A stretch of 34,327 nt of DNA, taken from positions 1,255,448-1,289,774 of the forward strand of contig BFEA01000292.1 in NCBI GenBank assembly GCA_003427395.1, read 5' to 3'. The translations under genes and the position numbers were made by a program. Positions within the stretch are counted from its first letter, which is position 1. Every line of letters begins with the position of its first letter. The DNA is from Chara braunii. Its lineage: Eukaryota; Streptophyta; Charophyceae; Charales; Characeae. Under the pieces are notes generated by a model. That model ran no database searches. It had not been told where the DNA came from and was given only the letters and a program-made list of their open reading frames with translations. Below are positions 9,190-19,767 of the stretch, piece after piece.

Positions 9190-11070
9190 TAATGGTAGGA
9201 AGGGAGTGAGCGTCTAAAGTACTCAGCATTGACGATTCAAAGTACGAGGGTTGTTCTTGACAGGGAATGGGTGGAGACGGTTAAGAGGCTGTACGTATGG
9301 CCATTGGTGAGAGAGAAGTCGTCAAGTGAGGTTGGAATGGGTTGTAGAAGTCAGTGAGAAATGGGAGTAAGACGTATGGCAGACTCCGATCTTCGTTTAA
9401 CGCTCAATGGTTAAGATTAGACAGCGCCATATGAGCAGTCAGTTTAAATCGTGATAATGTGAGGCAAGTAGTAGGAAAAGTATTTTTGTCTGAGAACCTT
9501 GTAAAGCTTGTGGTGCGGTAACTCCCGCTGGAAGAAAATGAGATGAATTAAGTGATAATCTGAGTTACTTTTTTGGTTCTGACTGTGTGACTCCAGTAGC
9601 TGCAGATCTCTTTTGCTTTTGTTGTATTCATAAGTCCTCTGAGAGCAGACCACGAGTGCAACTAAGACTTCGGTTTCCCGTTCCCCTTTTTTTTTTTTTT
9701 TTTTTTGTGACTGAACAAGCGCGTGCATCCGCGAGCTTATACGTGCTCTCCTGATCGAATCCGGGCTCGGGATTATGCGAGTTTCTGTTTTGAGATCGGC
9801 GATTAACTAGGTGCACGATCATACAAGCTTGCATACTCTAGAGTGAACTGACTAAAGTGCAACCTTGCCCACTTTAGAGCGTAATGACTGTAAACTCAAA
9901 GTTTGTTTGAGCATACAAGCTCGCTGTTGAACCCACCAAGTGGACTTGCTTGTCACGGGAAACGCAACGATGATTTTTCCGCATCGTTATACTGTTCTGC
10001 CCTCCCTGGATAAATGGGAAAGAGAAAGTCCATGCTGAGGAAAATATCATATATTCTTACCAAGTTTCTACTTGACGGTGAGTCGGTGACTAGCGTACGG
10101 CCTGAGTTCTCCAACTATCGCGGGTAAAGTCCCAATCATACCGTGAGGGTTTTTGTGAATGAGAACCTTGCACCCTCATCCTTTGTTTTCTAAGTGGCCT
10201 AAGCTCATTCTACCTTGAACTCCGGTTGAGAGCGGTCGAAACTCGGGAGCCATGTAAGAGCTTACCATTCTCTTGTATTTATCATACCAGATCTAAATAA
10301 GAACAGTGTCTGGCAACAACACTTGAGTCGTACGCAGGAGATAGACTGTATAGCCCACTATCATTTGTACACTAGGTTCATTTTCTTGAGAGAGAGCTTT
10401 TATTTCTCATCGGTGAGCATTCGTGAGAGATAACAGAGAATAACCCAAAGTACCCTGAGCCTGTGCGCTGTGCAATTAATAATTAGAGTTTAATTCGGGG
10501 TCCGCTGGTGCCTGATTGCAGGTGATCGCTACGCGTCATCCTTTTCTTTTTTTTCTTTTAAGGAATAGGTCATGTTCGCCTTTAGGCTGCTCCCTTCAAG
10601 GCCACAGTATCTCTGTCTCAACCTCTACATTCGACAGTGAAAAACCTTTTATGTGCTACCTCTTTGGGGACTAACTCGATAATTAACTAAGACTAGCTGA
10701 GCAGTGTCTTACCTGTCGGATTGCCAGCAGGCCCTAATGCGGGGACTCTGACCTCCAAGGTGATCCTGGACTCGAACTAACGATCTCATTGCAGAAGCAT
10801 ACATTAAACTGAGCATATCTATAAGTTATTTGGTTATTCTCTTTATTTTTGTTTAACGCTGCAATGAAAATTGGTTCACCCAACCCGACACGAAAGCCCT
10901 GTGTTCACCTAACTCGTCATCAGAAGGAGGGACTCTAATGTCGGACTCGGGACGCTCAGTCAGTGGTAACATCAATCAACACTGCGTGAGGGGAGCAAAA
11001 CGATAAGTTCCGAGTGATGTTTATTCCTTCAATTAGGCTCCTACTAATTGGGCTTCGGTCTGATTGAAAA
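9190..11070. other. Non-coding core of the 5' LTR
   Basis: I see no frame with coding texture on either strand. Visible structure is limited to a 20-T run near 9687-9706, an 8-bp hairpin CTAAAGTG...CACTTTAG near 9853-9878 and a 7-bp hairpin AACGATG...CATCGTT near 9965-9988. It is base-for-base identical to 24063-25943. Confidence 0.6.
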
Positions 11071-11355
11071 NGGGTGAGCNCCAGCAAGAACTTCGTGGGN
11101 TAGCNCNTNAGANCCCTGTGNNTTCTATGAACAAGNAGAGACAGTCATATGCGGTGTTGTGATTGGCATTTTTCTCTANAGTAACGAAACCCGACTNACN
11201 CAAATTTNGTCAGTAACGGACCAAGACAACTTTCAGCAGACTCAAGCGTGAAAGTTGACAGACTNACAANNNGACTCGGCAAACTCAGACTATTCCAGAA
11301 TTCANCTAATATCCNGAAAATCAGTCGNGAACTNATTTCTCAAGTTTGNCTGTTN
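11071..11355. other. N cluster shared with the 3' LTR
   Basis: Roughly thirty scattered N occur at exactly the same relative positions as in 25944-26228 (constant offset 14873). Two independently assembled loci would not share ambiguity positions, so one consensus was evidently placed twice. Confidence 0.95.
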
Positions 11356-11514
11356 TATCACTGAGACAAAAGAGGCCTGCATCTAATATTTCAATCAGTT
11401 ATCCATCAGGATTAGTGGACTGAAGTGCGAACTCGACGCTCGCTAATCAACTCTACTCATCAGCTCGAATAAAAAAAAAGAGTCCAGTAATTTTATTCAG
11501 CACCTAAAGTCATA

Positions 11515-12023
11515 CAACAGAAAAATTCCCACGAGAAGTGAAAGTTGAAAAAACATTTCATAAAAAAAAAATCCTTCATATTTATAAATTATCATTCCAA
11601 TGTTCGTCCAATTCTAAAATTTTGAGTTTTATCTGATAAGTTCCCGTCTAAATATGAGCTTTATCTATTTATTCAAGATGGAATGAAAAGCTGGACGAGT
11701 TTATGAAATATTTTAATTAAATTTTCATTCTACTACAACAAATATCTTCTAATTTGGATTGGATTGACCTATTTATGACTGTAAATCCTTACTTAGAATG
11801 ACAGTCCAATTAAAATATTTCATGAACTCATCTAAACTTTCATTCCATCTCTAGCATGCATACCAAATAAGAAGGGATACCCTATTCTTGGAAAGAAAGT
11901 TTACAAGTAAGATGAAAATTTTTAAAATTGGAATGACATTTTTTAAGATGGAATGAAAATTTGAAAGTTATATGGTAATTTTACTATAGAATGATTATTT
12001 AATTCTATGAATTTTTTTCGTTG
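11515..12023 (+). mobile_element. Fold-back MITE, TA target site (copy 1)
   Basis: 509 bp ending in imperfect terminal inverted repeats: CAACAGAAAAATT on the left and the complement of CAACG-AAAAAAATT on the right. It is flanked by TA (11513-11514 and 12024-12025). The other LTR has the empty site, reading AAAGTCATATTGAGG near 26382-26396. Inside, AGATGGAATGAAA...GAAATATTTTAATT (about 11678-11720) is repeated in inverse orientation near 11810-11853, so it folds back on itself. No ORF. The TA duplication suggests mobilisation by a Tc1/mariner-type transposase, but the ends are not classic Stowaway. Confidence 0.85.
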
Positions 12024-12034
12024 TATTTAGGGAG

Positions 12035-12220
12035 TTGTTTCAGTCGCATCATGATCTATCACACGGTCAGAACGACCTTCTGGCATTAATGAAGAAAACC
12101 GGGAGGTGGTTCCTGCTGGTCAGGCGTCAATGGTATTCACAACAGGATGGACTCTTAAGGATAAACTCACTGTTAGTTCTTAACTGGGAAGGAAAAGGGG
12201 AGAACTCTGGTTGGCTCTAG
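12035..12220 (+). CDS. Possible exon of the LTR gene, first copy
   Basis: An open frame with text such as HDLSHGQN and VRRQWYSQQD stays open in both LTR copies (here and 26389-26583), despite about 8 percent nucleotide difference and no frameshift. That is mild support for past coding. It lies about 1 kb upstream of the KGxFPY gene in the same orientation. No domain recognised. Confidence 0.25.
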   Translation: MFQSHHDLSHGQNDLLALMKKTGRWFLLVRRQWYSQQDGLLRINSLLVLNWEGKGENSGWL

Positions 12221-12619
12221 CAGCTTAGACTGTCGGGGAAAACATGAAAGGCAGTGAGGTGGTAGTTGTAAAGAGCAGTTCTGTCAGGGACAAAAAGAGG
12301 GATCGAAGGAGGAGGCGTGCCTGGATATGGACTCGCATAGGCAGGCTCAACGTGAATATGCAGTTCAGAAGATAAAAGTAGAGAAATATATTGAATATGT
12401 GGTTTATTTTTACGGGTCTGATGGCAAACTGCACAGTACTGGCTCCTCGCTTGAGAGCGTGGAACGGGCCAGGCCGAGCCTCGCGTGAACTCAACTAGTA
12501 CCTGGGTTACCATCCCCAAGAATCTATCAGCACCCAACAAACGAGCGTTTTCTTTCACAATCTGCAGTTCTTCTCATGTATTATGACATGGTAAATCACG
12601 GTTCAGGCCAGGCATTTTG

Positions 12620-12795
12620 TCAATACTCAGATAAAGCATTTTTGACAGTACTCAGAACTTGGTAGAAGCATTCCGACAGTACTCAGAACTCGGGAGAAAC
12701 CATTCAGACAGTACTCAGAACTCAGATAAGGGATTTGGTAGTACCCAGGACTCGGAACAACACTTTATGCAGTATTCAGAGCTTGGAGCAGTGTT
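12620..12795 (+). repeat. Tandem repeat of about 30 bp in the 5' LTR
   Basis: Five to six imperfect copies of GACAGTACTCAGAACTCGGG plus about ten bases. The array recurs at about 26980-27150 in the other LTR. A looser CAGCATTCAGAGCA repetition follows at 12970-13110. Confidence 0.75.
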
Positions 12796-14348
12796 TTACC
12801 CTTATTTAGTTGTTGTTAAGCTATTGCTCAAGTTATTATCCTATCGCCGACCAGTCACTACTCAATCTGCGTTTAATCAGCGAGCAGCCAATCCGAACTG
12901 CAGTTGACATTCATTAGCAGGTAACAGTCAATTTCCAACAGTGAAAAGGGTTCACTAGCAAGCAGTGGTTAATTTATTCTGGGTCAGCATTCAGGAAAGG
13001 TATAACGGAATAGTATTCAGAGCAACATACAAAAACAGCATTCAGAGCAGCAGTCCAGAACGACATTTAGAACAACGTTCAAAAGACATTTGTGCAGCAT
13101 TCAAACAAGCATTTGGGGGTTTGTCAATCCGTTAGTGGTTGACGTCTATTCAGTGGACAGCGTTTGACTCGGCCGTAGTGGACGCCCGTCAATCAAGCAG
13201 TCTTTTACCTCTGTCTGAGAGTAACTATCTACCAAACACATGAGAGAGATTAACCCCATCACAGTTGACCAGTCGATCCTTGACAACCTCAATCAGATTG
13301 CTCCCAAGGAAAGTTTCCCCTACAAGTACGTCAGGATTGATGGGTTCAAGCGAGAAGATATGTCAATCTTCCTACAGAAAAAAAGTCGGTGAGATGGGCA
13401 CGTTTATAATTTGGCATAATCGTTGATTTACAGAGAGCATAATTTAATCTGGTTACAAACAGATTAAATTTTGTTTAAAAACATAGGGGGAAATATTTAA
13501 ATGTTTATCAATACGTTCGTACATATTGCAACAGGTTTCAACATAATCAAACTTGTTTCAGTTGGTTTCTACTATGTACGCGTTATGCAAACGCATTTCC
13601 AAAAAAATATATATATTTTTTCTTGATCTTGTTTTCCTATTTTAAAAAAAATCAATGTAACTTTTGATATGGTGGAGGGGGATGAGGGATCATGAAGTGA
13701 GATACACACAAAATGTTTATTACTTGTTCTTGTAGTTATAGCAACATCAAAACAAGATTAGGGTAAGAGGTTTTGTGTATGTACATTTTCTGCCAACATG
13801 TATTCACCATTGAAATTAATATTTGCAGTAACATTATGTCAAGTCTCCTCTCATTTAACACGTCCTCTCTAAGTGTATAGATATTTGCGCATCCCCCCCC
13901 TCCATTTTATTTTCCAATAATCACAATGACTTCAACAATGCTCTTTTGGTCATTAGGTGCCTAACATTTTTTGCCTAACCACATTCCTTCGGCTTAAACA
14001 ATAGGCACCTACCGACCTCATGAAATTTATTGTACATATGATCCATCATATGTGGTTATGATCGGTGACTCTTTGTTCGTTAAGTTGAACAAAATGACAT
14101 AAGTATGTTTTATTTATGAATCACATGAATCATATGTGATGATGATTGTTGATTTAGAAAGTTTGTCTTTGACCCTCCAACACTGTCCTGCGCACACCTC
14201 TATGTTATACTTTTCGATTGTATAATGTTGTGGAATTTTTTATTTCCTTTAGTTTGTTTTCGCCAAGTTATCGGTGTAGATATATGTTATTCTGTTTATT
14301 AATTATTATTTTTATCAAACAAATTTTTGACTTTGCGATTAGTAAATA

Positions 14349-14670
14349 CCTACGTTACCGAACGTACACGTACGGGGCATTTCCATACAAAATGTACAGG
14401 TAATATCTGTACGGGAACATGTACGCCCCCGTACGCCCCGTACGGAAAAAAAAAAATCATCTAAAAAATCCGAAAAAAAAAATGTGTTGCATCACCAAAC
14501 ACACAACATTTGGCTGAGCACGATCTGCAGATTCTTATTACAATTTGAGGAAAAAAAATAAAAACCATTAAAAAAAAATAAAAATCGTACGGGCATTGGA
14601 GTACGAGTAGTGTATGAAAAATGAGTACGACTTGTACTCGTACGGGGTTGAGTACAAGTCGGAACGTAGG
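14349..14670. mobile_element. Palindrome-rich MITE with TAAATA duplication
   Basis: 322 bp starting CCTACGTTACCGA and ending in the complement of CCTACGTTCCGA, flanked on both sides by TAAATA (14343-14348 and 14671-14676). The interior is crowded with CGTACGGGG, GTACGCCCC and GTACTCGTAC palindromic words plus A runs. No ORF. A 6-bp AT-rich duplication and CCTA-N-GTT ends are shared with the element at 27241-27609. Confidence 0.75.
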
Positions 14671-14761
14671 TAAATATGCAAAATGTTGATCATTGATTAT
14701 CATATGTGAAGTGATGAGTTGTGTGTATGACCCACAACTCTGTAAAATTTTTAGTGGAATT

Positions 14762-15090
14762 TAACTTTTCGTCCACATCTGAAAATTTCAACATAATTTC
14801 TGCTCAATTTGAGTAAGTTGGGTGAAATTTCAGTTAGAATTTTGTTTTACATTCCGTCCACATTTGTAATTTTCTATCAAATTTTTCGTCTACATCTAAA
14901 ATTTTCATTAACATTTTTGTCCAAATCTAGTATTTTTGGTGAAATTTCAGTCCAAATTCAATTGTTTTCGTACAATTTTAGTCCAAAGTTAATAATTTTG
15001 GTGCAATTTCAGTCCACAATCAGTTCATGTTTTTGTCCAAATTTGAAATTTTAGTCTAATTACCATTTCAGTCCATTTAAAATGTTTTAA
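14762..15090. repeat. Diverged AT-rich repeats with TTTCAGTCCA words
   Basis: Short irregular repeats of the type TTTTGGTGAAATTTCAGTCC and TTTTCGTCCACATCT, spaced about 30-45 bases, lie inside the 3.73-kb element. Frames here are repeat translations. Confidence 0.55.
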
Positions 15091-15389
15091 AATATATTTC
15101 TGACTTTCACTTTAACTAGTAAATTCAATCTAAGTCATAAAAAAACGATCATAATAGGATTGAAATATTTAGAATGAAATGCATTGATTTAAACGAAAAG
15201 TTTATGAGTTAAATTTTTTCTTAACGGAAGTTTTCTGCCCAAAAATTTTATGTGTGTATCTGGTTGTCTACGAATGTATCGATGAGTCAAGAAACGTCTT
15301 CAAGCTTTGTTGTTATGATCGAGAAAAACTTGTTGCTATTACTTATGTTTAGTTTATACAACTTTGAGAATTAACATATCGAAAGATGT

Positions 15390-15392
<3 letters not shown>

Positions 15393-15425
<33 letters not shown>
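15393..15425. repeat. (TA)n microsatellite
   Basis: An uninterrupted run of about sixteen TA. Shorter TA tracts lie at about 15700-15712 and 15813-15829. Confidence 0.9.
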
Positions 15426-15429
<4 letters not shown>

Positions 15430-15451
15430 AAACCTATATAGACATTGTCAA

Positions 15452-16300
15452 TATTAAACACTTTTCAAAAAGAATATCACGTTCTTATTTTCTAATATTT
15501 CCTTGTTTCCTATTACGTGTACAACAATTTTTTCACCTAAGGTACGTAGGTGCATACTCTTTTATGACATAATGTATCCAGTGTAATGCATAAATATAAG
15601 CAAAAGTGTCGCATGGTATTTCTTTATAACAAAAATCGTAGATGCACAGTTTCAATTTTTTTTTTTTTTTTGCAAAACGTTCATAATTTGTAGATTGTAA
15701 TATATATATATATCATAAAATAGAACTGCACGGTAAAACATTGGCAGAGAGGGAGAAGAGAATAACAAACGACGGGCTGTGACAAATTCTTTCGTCAGAG
15801 TTTCACCGATTTATATATATATATATATCACCGTCGTTGGCATTAAACACTTCTCGTAAAGAATATTACGCTCTTATTTTATAATCATCCTTAGTCTTCT
15901 ATCATGTATCTAACAATGTTTGTGTATAAGGTCGGTAGGTGCATACTATTTTAGGACTTAACATATATGTTACAACATGTAAATGTGGGCACCAACTGAC
16001 CACAAGAAGTGTCGTATGAAACAAAAAAATTATTAACACTTTACAATTTGAAAAATAATATGTTTCGTCGTCAGCATTAAACACTTTTCATAAAGGGTAT
16101 TATGCTCTTATTGATAATCATCCCCAATCTTTTACTATCACGTATCTACAGGTGTTTGCATATATGGTCGGTAGGTGCATACTATTTTATGACTTACCAT
16201 AGTCATTGCAACACATAAATGTAGGCACCAACCGACTACAAGAAGTATCGCATGAAATAACAGAGTTATTCACACCTCATAATTTGAAAAATAATATGTT
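15452..16300. repeat. Three diverged copies of a 235-bp-class repeat
   Basis: Copies start near 15452, 15842 and 16076 with TTAAACACTT(T/C)TC followed by AT.ACG/TTCTTATT. Each goes on to GTAGGTGCATACT...TATGACTTA, and the last two share AAATGT.GGCACCAAC.GAC and AATTTGAAAAATAATATG. The last two are head to tail (234 bp apart); the first is separated by 390 bp. Confidence 0.75.
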
Positions 16301-18113
16301 CCCAAAGCGCCCGTCAACGTTCCTAAGAAACAAAGATATAGAAAAAAAAAAAAAAATTCAATTATCTGATTATAAAAAGTGATTTTTTACTTACTTTGGA
16401 AAATATTCTCTACCTTTCTTGTTCATCTATCAACTCTTTAGTTGCACAATTATGCTGCGAGACAAACACATATCGATTTGATGCTACAATTATTCAACTA
16501 CACCTAAATAAGAAGTTCTGCAATGACCATGGTGGGTATTATAGTGAATGTGTGTGATTTTGTGCTATGAGAAACAAACTTCGTTACATCCTTCTATTAT
16601 AAAGAGACGGAAAAAAAAAAAAAAGGAGAGAGAGAGAGACCAATGTAAATCTATTAGATTTATAAATATAAGGAATTTGGTTTCAATGACATCAACATCA
16701 ACAACACATCCTAAACACGTAAGGATACTATGCAAACAATGCTATGATGTAATTCTGATTGTTTTTTCAGCCTAAATATGTTCAATTTTTAACATAATTG
16801 ACAACCATATTATTCCAACATGATTTCAACAGGATATCAGCTGTTTATCAACAGATTTTCAACAGATGAGCGGAATTTTCAACACAAAATCAACTGTTGT
16901 TAAACTATTTGTATACAGTTTAAAACAACAATACCAACACATAGAACATGGTCAATGTTTGTCCAAACAAGATTGATTGGTTTCCTGTATATATACATGA
17001 ACCCCTCCCTCAAACAGTTTATAAACTATTTACAATCTGTTGTTATACGCAAATGTATGTGATAAACTCGCTTTCAATTACACAAGTTTTTTTCTGCTGT
17101 CATCACTCTCACTGGGTTCGCTGAAGGCACAGTTAGTGACCTACGGATCTTCCTGAAAAGGGGGAACGAGACATATCTTCATTTTGATGCAGTATGGGCA
17201 GCAGCAGCCGGGTATGTGCAGTGGAAAGCGGAGAGACTCAAGGGGGATACAAAGCTAGTCTATAACTTTGGTCCTAAGCTGTTCACTGACTATCTCAAGC
17301 CTTCGGTCCCCTACTACCTCACTGACGGCTCTTATTGGGGCGGATTGGTAGACTTGGCCAAGAGGTACACATCGTCGACAGTGATCGACTATGAGGCAGT
17401 GACTGAGCCCTCTGAGTTTCCGCATCTCAGGAGGGGCGTGTTCTCTCATTCATATCTTCCCACACTATGAGAGGAGTTTTGTGTCATGCTTGACTTCCGT
17501 ATTATGGGACTTGGCTGGAAATGTTTGGAACTAGTAGGCTTCAGGTGGCTATACATTCAGAAGCCACAACCTCAGAGAGCCAGAGACATGGCAAGAAGCC
17601 CAGACGATGAACAACAAAGTGAGAAAATAGTGAAGTTCAGAGGGATGAGTGAGGACTTCTGATTGGTGTTGGCCATGCTCTCTTACGTATGTACTCCCTG
17701 AAACTATTATGAGTTATCATTCTTCCCTCATTTTTTTGATCCTGTCATTTGTTGGAGTCAGTCGGTCTCACTTCTTGCATCGTTTTGCTTGATGATTGCC
17801 TTGTGAAAGATTCTGCCACAGTTCTCAGAATCCGATTGAACATAATTGATGCATGCATAGCACCCCACAATCTTATGATTATTAATTGCATGATTTTCTG
17901 TTGTTCCGAATCAAAATAGAAGATTTCTAAGACCGAGTACCAGCGAAGACCGCAATTGAAGGGTCTCACTCGAAGCCGAACGCACAGAACAGGAAGGGAT
18001 TTGCATTATTTAATTTATTTATTTATTGCAATCACAAACAAAATCCTGTGTGACAGCCTGTTGGTTTTCTTGGTCGCCCGTAGAGGCCCCACTGAGAAAA
18101 AGTGCGACAAAAA

Positions 18114-18131
18114 TGGCGCCGTTGCCGAGGA
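18114..18131 (+). promoter_or_regulatory. Primer-binding site, tRNA-Asp type
   Basis: TGGCGCCGTTGCCGAGGA matches the complement of the 3' end of plant tRNA-Asp(GUC), TGGCGCCGTTGCCGGGGA, at 17 of 18 positions. It starts four bases after the CA that ends the 5' LTR, which is where reverse transcription of an LTR retroelement is primed. Many plant Ty3/gypsy elements use this primer. The tRNA sequence is from memory of the conserved plant tRNA. Confidence 0.8.
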
Positions 18132-18321
18132 CATGAAAAAATTTTCGTGTTCAGAACGAGCCTGGGTCATTATTATCATCTTTGAGTTTTAATTAGGACG
18201 TGAGAAATGTTGACAATACTGTGAACTTCATATTAATTCTATTATTCTCATCGAGTCTCGATTCTCTTGAGAATCACAACTGCTAACTGTGTCTTATTCT
18301 TTCCTTGTGTGAGGTACCACT

Positions 18322-18379
18322 ATGGACTGGAGAAAGGAGATTGATATTATTGACTGGAGAGAATCAGATTTGAATTCAG
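18322..18379 (+). CDS. Probable first exon of the internal-region gene
   Basis: ATG at 18322 opens MDWRKEIDIIDWRESDLNS and is followed by TCAG|GTATGC, a good plant-type splice donor at 18380. It sits about 200 bases after the primer-binding site, where a retroelement leader would end. The downstream frame at 18430-18813 would be the next exon. Inferred from one ATG and one donor only. Confidence 0.35.
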
Positions 18380-18429
18380 GTATGCCTCATGAGCCTATGA
18401 TGTATTTTGAACACTGAGAAGGGAAATGA

Positions 18430-18813
18430 AGAATCAAGAGTTCGGTGAATTCGTCAAGAATGTTAACTTCAGATGCATTGAGAGAACTTTCAAAAGTAAC
18501 TACCAAAGGAATATTCCCCTATCAGTATGAGCATTGTTGGGTCTACCGCTCAGGCAATTTGGCCTTCAGCGTAGTGCTGGCTCGCTTCTTGGAGGGAGAT
18601 ATTTATGATATCCGTCCCTATGTCAAGAAGGGAGACTGTGACGATGGTGAGACCTTCAATTGGCTATGGAAAATTGCAATTCAGTCTCTTTATGATGAGA
18701 AGGCAGAATTAATTAAGCAGAAGAAGAAAGTGGAGTGGGGTTTAATATCAGTGACATATGAGACTGTTCCGATTCCTCATATACCTAACAGTTATTGTGA
18801 TGGGACTAACTGA
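18430..18813 (+). CDS. KGxFPY-family protein, internal region, copy 1
   Basis: The frame is open from about 18430. The first ATG (18460) gives about 117 residues ending at TGA 18811-18813. TKGIFPYQYEHCWVY, then FSVVLARFLEGDIYDIRPYVKKG and WLWKIAIQSLYDEK, align with KGSFPYKYVRIDGF, FIALTEFAEGTVCDLRIFLKTG and VWAAAAGYVQWKTE of the LTR gene. That gives the same order and spacing at low identity. It is therefore an old paralogue and not a fragment of the LTR copy. The C-terminal half of the LTR protein has no counterpart here. Function unknown. Confidence 0.55.
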   Translation, partial: RIKSSVNSSRMLTSDALRELSKVTTKGIFPYQYEHCWVYRSGNLAFSVVLARFLEGDIYDIRPYVKKGDCDDGETFNWLWKIAIQSLYDEKAELIKQKKKVEWGLISVTYETVPIPHIPNSYCDGTN

Positions 18814-18853
18814 CTGCCGATAATCAACATGGTATTGACAAGGGAGAAAAAAA

Positions 18854-19168
18854 ATGGTGGTCATGAGAACTGAAGAGATTTCAGCAGAAGAAATCAGACA
18901 GAGAAGGCAAAAATCCGGCAGAGGTTCAGGCCCGAGTCAAGAGGAAGTTGAGTGTCTCCTAAAGTCACCGAACACTCTAAGTAAGAGAGGGGTGTTCCCA
19001 TATAAGGTTGTCAGATATGAGATGGTCGAGAGCGGATGGGAGCAGAAACAATTATACATACTGATATTTTATTTCACGGATGGGTTTTATTTTAATTTGT
19101 TAACGTTTGACTGCTGGTTGTCTGAGGGTCTACTTGCTGGGGCATGGTTGTTGTGTGGGACTCGCTGA
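18854..19168 (+). CDS. KGxFPY-family protein, internal region, copy 2
   Basis: An ATG at 18854 or 18863 opens a frame to TGA 19166-19168. A charged, R/Q/E-rich N-terminus of about 40 residues (RQRRQKSGRGSGPSQEE) precedes LSKRGVFPYKVVRYEM and LYILIFYFTDGF, which match the motif and following strand of the other family members. The end, SEGLLAGAWLLCGTR, may run past a missed splice site. It lies 40 bases after the previous ORF in the same orientation, so the two may be exons or tandem copies. Confidence 0.45.
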   Translation: MVVMRTEEISAEEIRQRRQKSGRGSGPSQEEVECLLKSPNTLSKRGVFPYKVVRYEMVESGWEQKQLYILIFYFTDGFYFNLLTFDCWLSEGLLAGAWLLCGTR

Positions 19169-19169
19169 T

Positions 19170-19765
19170 TTTGCAGGTATACAAATAATTATTTGAAGTT
19201 CCCAGACCAGAGAAAATTAAAAGGGTTTGGTATCCTCTCCCTTTTATCTGAGAAGTTGAGGAGACGCCTCACTCGGACCAGAGAAAGAAAACAAGGGTTT
19301 GGTATTCCCATCAGGTGCTTGAGAAGCTGAGAAGATATCTCACTGAAGCCAGAGAACAGAAAAGAGGGTTTGGTATGCTTTATCTCCAACATGGCAGACT
19401 GAGCAAGTGTCCCAAGTGTTGTTGCCAGACTGATAATGTGTTCGATTATCAGCCAGGGTGAAAGTTAAGGTAACCTTTCTCTGACATGAAGTTCAGACTG
19501 AGAACAAATCTCAAAATGACAAGAAGTCAGAATTAGCAGCAAACAAGAAAATGAAAGCGTAATCCTTCTTAAACTTATTTGGTGGTCGCCAAGCGACCTG
19601 GTTCACGAGGAACCGACATCCCTGGCCTTAAGGAAGCCAAACTCTCAGGCTAGGGATGCTATGAAGTGGACAGTGAATTGAAAGAATCCTATGAGCTGAA
19701 ATCAGATTTAGAAAGCTGAAAAGAAATCATGCTTGTATAAGACGTAAAAGATGGCCATGAGCTCA
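19170..19765 (+). pseudogene. Decayed plus-strand coding remnants with 80-bp repeats
   Basis: Two and a half copies of a unit of about 80 bp lie at 19209-19375. Each has CCAGAGAA, AAGGGTTTGGTAT and CTTGAGAAGCTGAG words and translates to a WY-rich then EKLRR-type peptide. A frame follows through GRLSKCPKCCCQTDN (C-x2-C) to a TGA near 19460. Coding-like K/E-rich snippets continue at 19510-19570 and 19740-19830, broken by stops. This reads as the eroded 3' part of the internal-region gene. Confidence 0.35.
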
Positions 19766-19767
19766 AG

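Larger units (their letters stand above)
13372..17099. mobile_element. 3.73-kb AT-rich non-autonomous element
   Basis: The insertion splits the KGxFPY gene. The other LTR has the uninterrupted site (CAATCTTCATCGCTC near 28109). The ends are imperfect inverted repeats, CTACAGAAAAAAAG on the left and the complement of CAGCAGAAAAAAAC on the right. TC flanks both sides (13370-13371 and 17100-17101), so the duplication is 2 bp if real. There is no transposase ORF. The interior is strongly AT-rich and carries its own repeats: a nested element at 14349-14670, CAGTCCA-type repeats, TA tracts and a 235-bp-class repeat. The superfamily is not clear; a derivative of an unknown cut-and-paste element is likely. 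Confidence 0.75.
13240..17662 (+). pseudogene. KGxFPY-family gene in the 5' LTR, interrupted
   Basis: The first part (ATG 13240 to 13371) encodes a frame beginning MREINPITVDQSILDNL and including SFPYKYVRIDGF. It is split by the 3.73-kb element at 13372-17099 and resumes at 17102 with the same frame as the other copy, ending at TGA 17660-17662. It would encode about 230 residues. Recognisable blocks are FAEGT.SDLRIFL, VWAAAAGYVQW, SYWGGLVDLAKRYT and EAVTEPSEFP. Besides the insertion, TGG has become TGA at about 17467-17469 (the other copy reads TGG). Function unknown; no match to a family I can name. Two relatives lie at 18460-18813 and 18854-19168. Confidence 0.65.
6372..18109 (+). repeat. 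5' giant direct repeat (LTR)
   Basis: The repeat is 11.7 kb as it stands and about 7.5 kb after removing the 509-bp MITE at 11515-12023 and the 3.73-kb element at 13372-17099. It aligns with 21207-29645 throughout. By eye the left 0.7 kb is about 95 percent identical, about 8116-11370 is identical, and the part right of 11375 is about 92 percent identical. It ends GTGCGACA at 18109. The first three bases of the other copy (TGG) are absent here; the copy starts at CCTCAGGTC next to a fold-back fragment. Confidence 0.7.

Noticed and set aside
9444-9834. Minus-strand ORFs with K runs (also 24317-24707)
   Set aside because: Built around the 20-base T run; no coding texture, and conservation between LTRs is only core identity.
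10760-10800. Possible tRNA T-arm (GTTCGAGTCC on the minus strand)
   Set aside because: The flanking stem does not pair and no A box is found at a suitable distance.
12610-13110. CRISPR-like array in the LTR
   Set aside because: Units are imperfect, have no unique spacers and the DNA is eukaryotic; it is a plain tandem repeat.
17956-18192. ORF spanning the end of the 5' LTR
   Set aside because: It runs across the LTR-PBS junction, so a protein there is unlikely.
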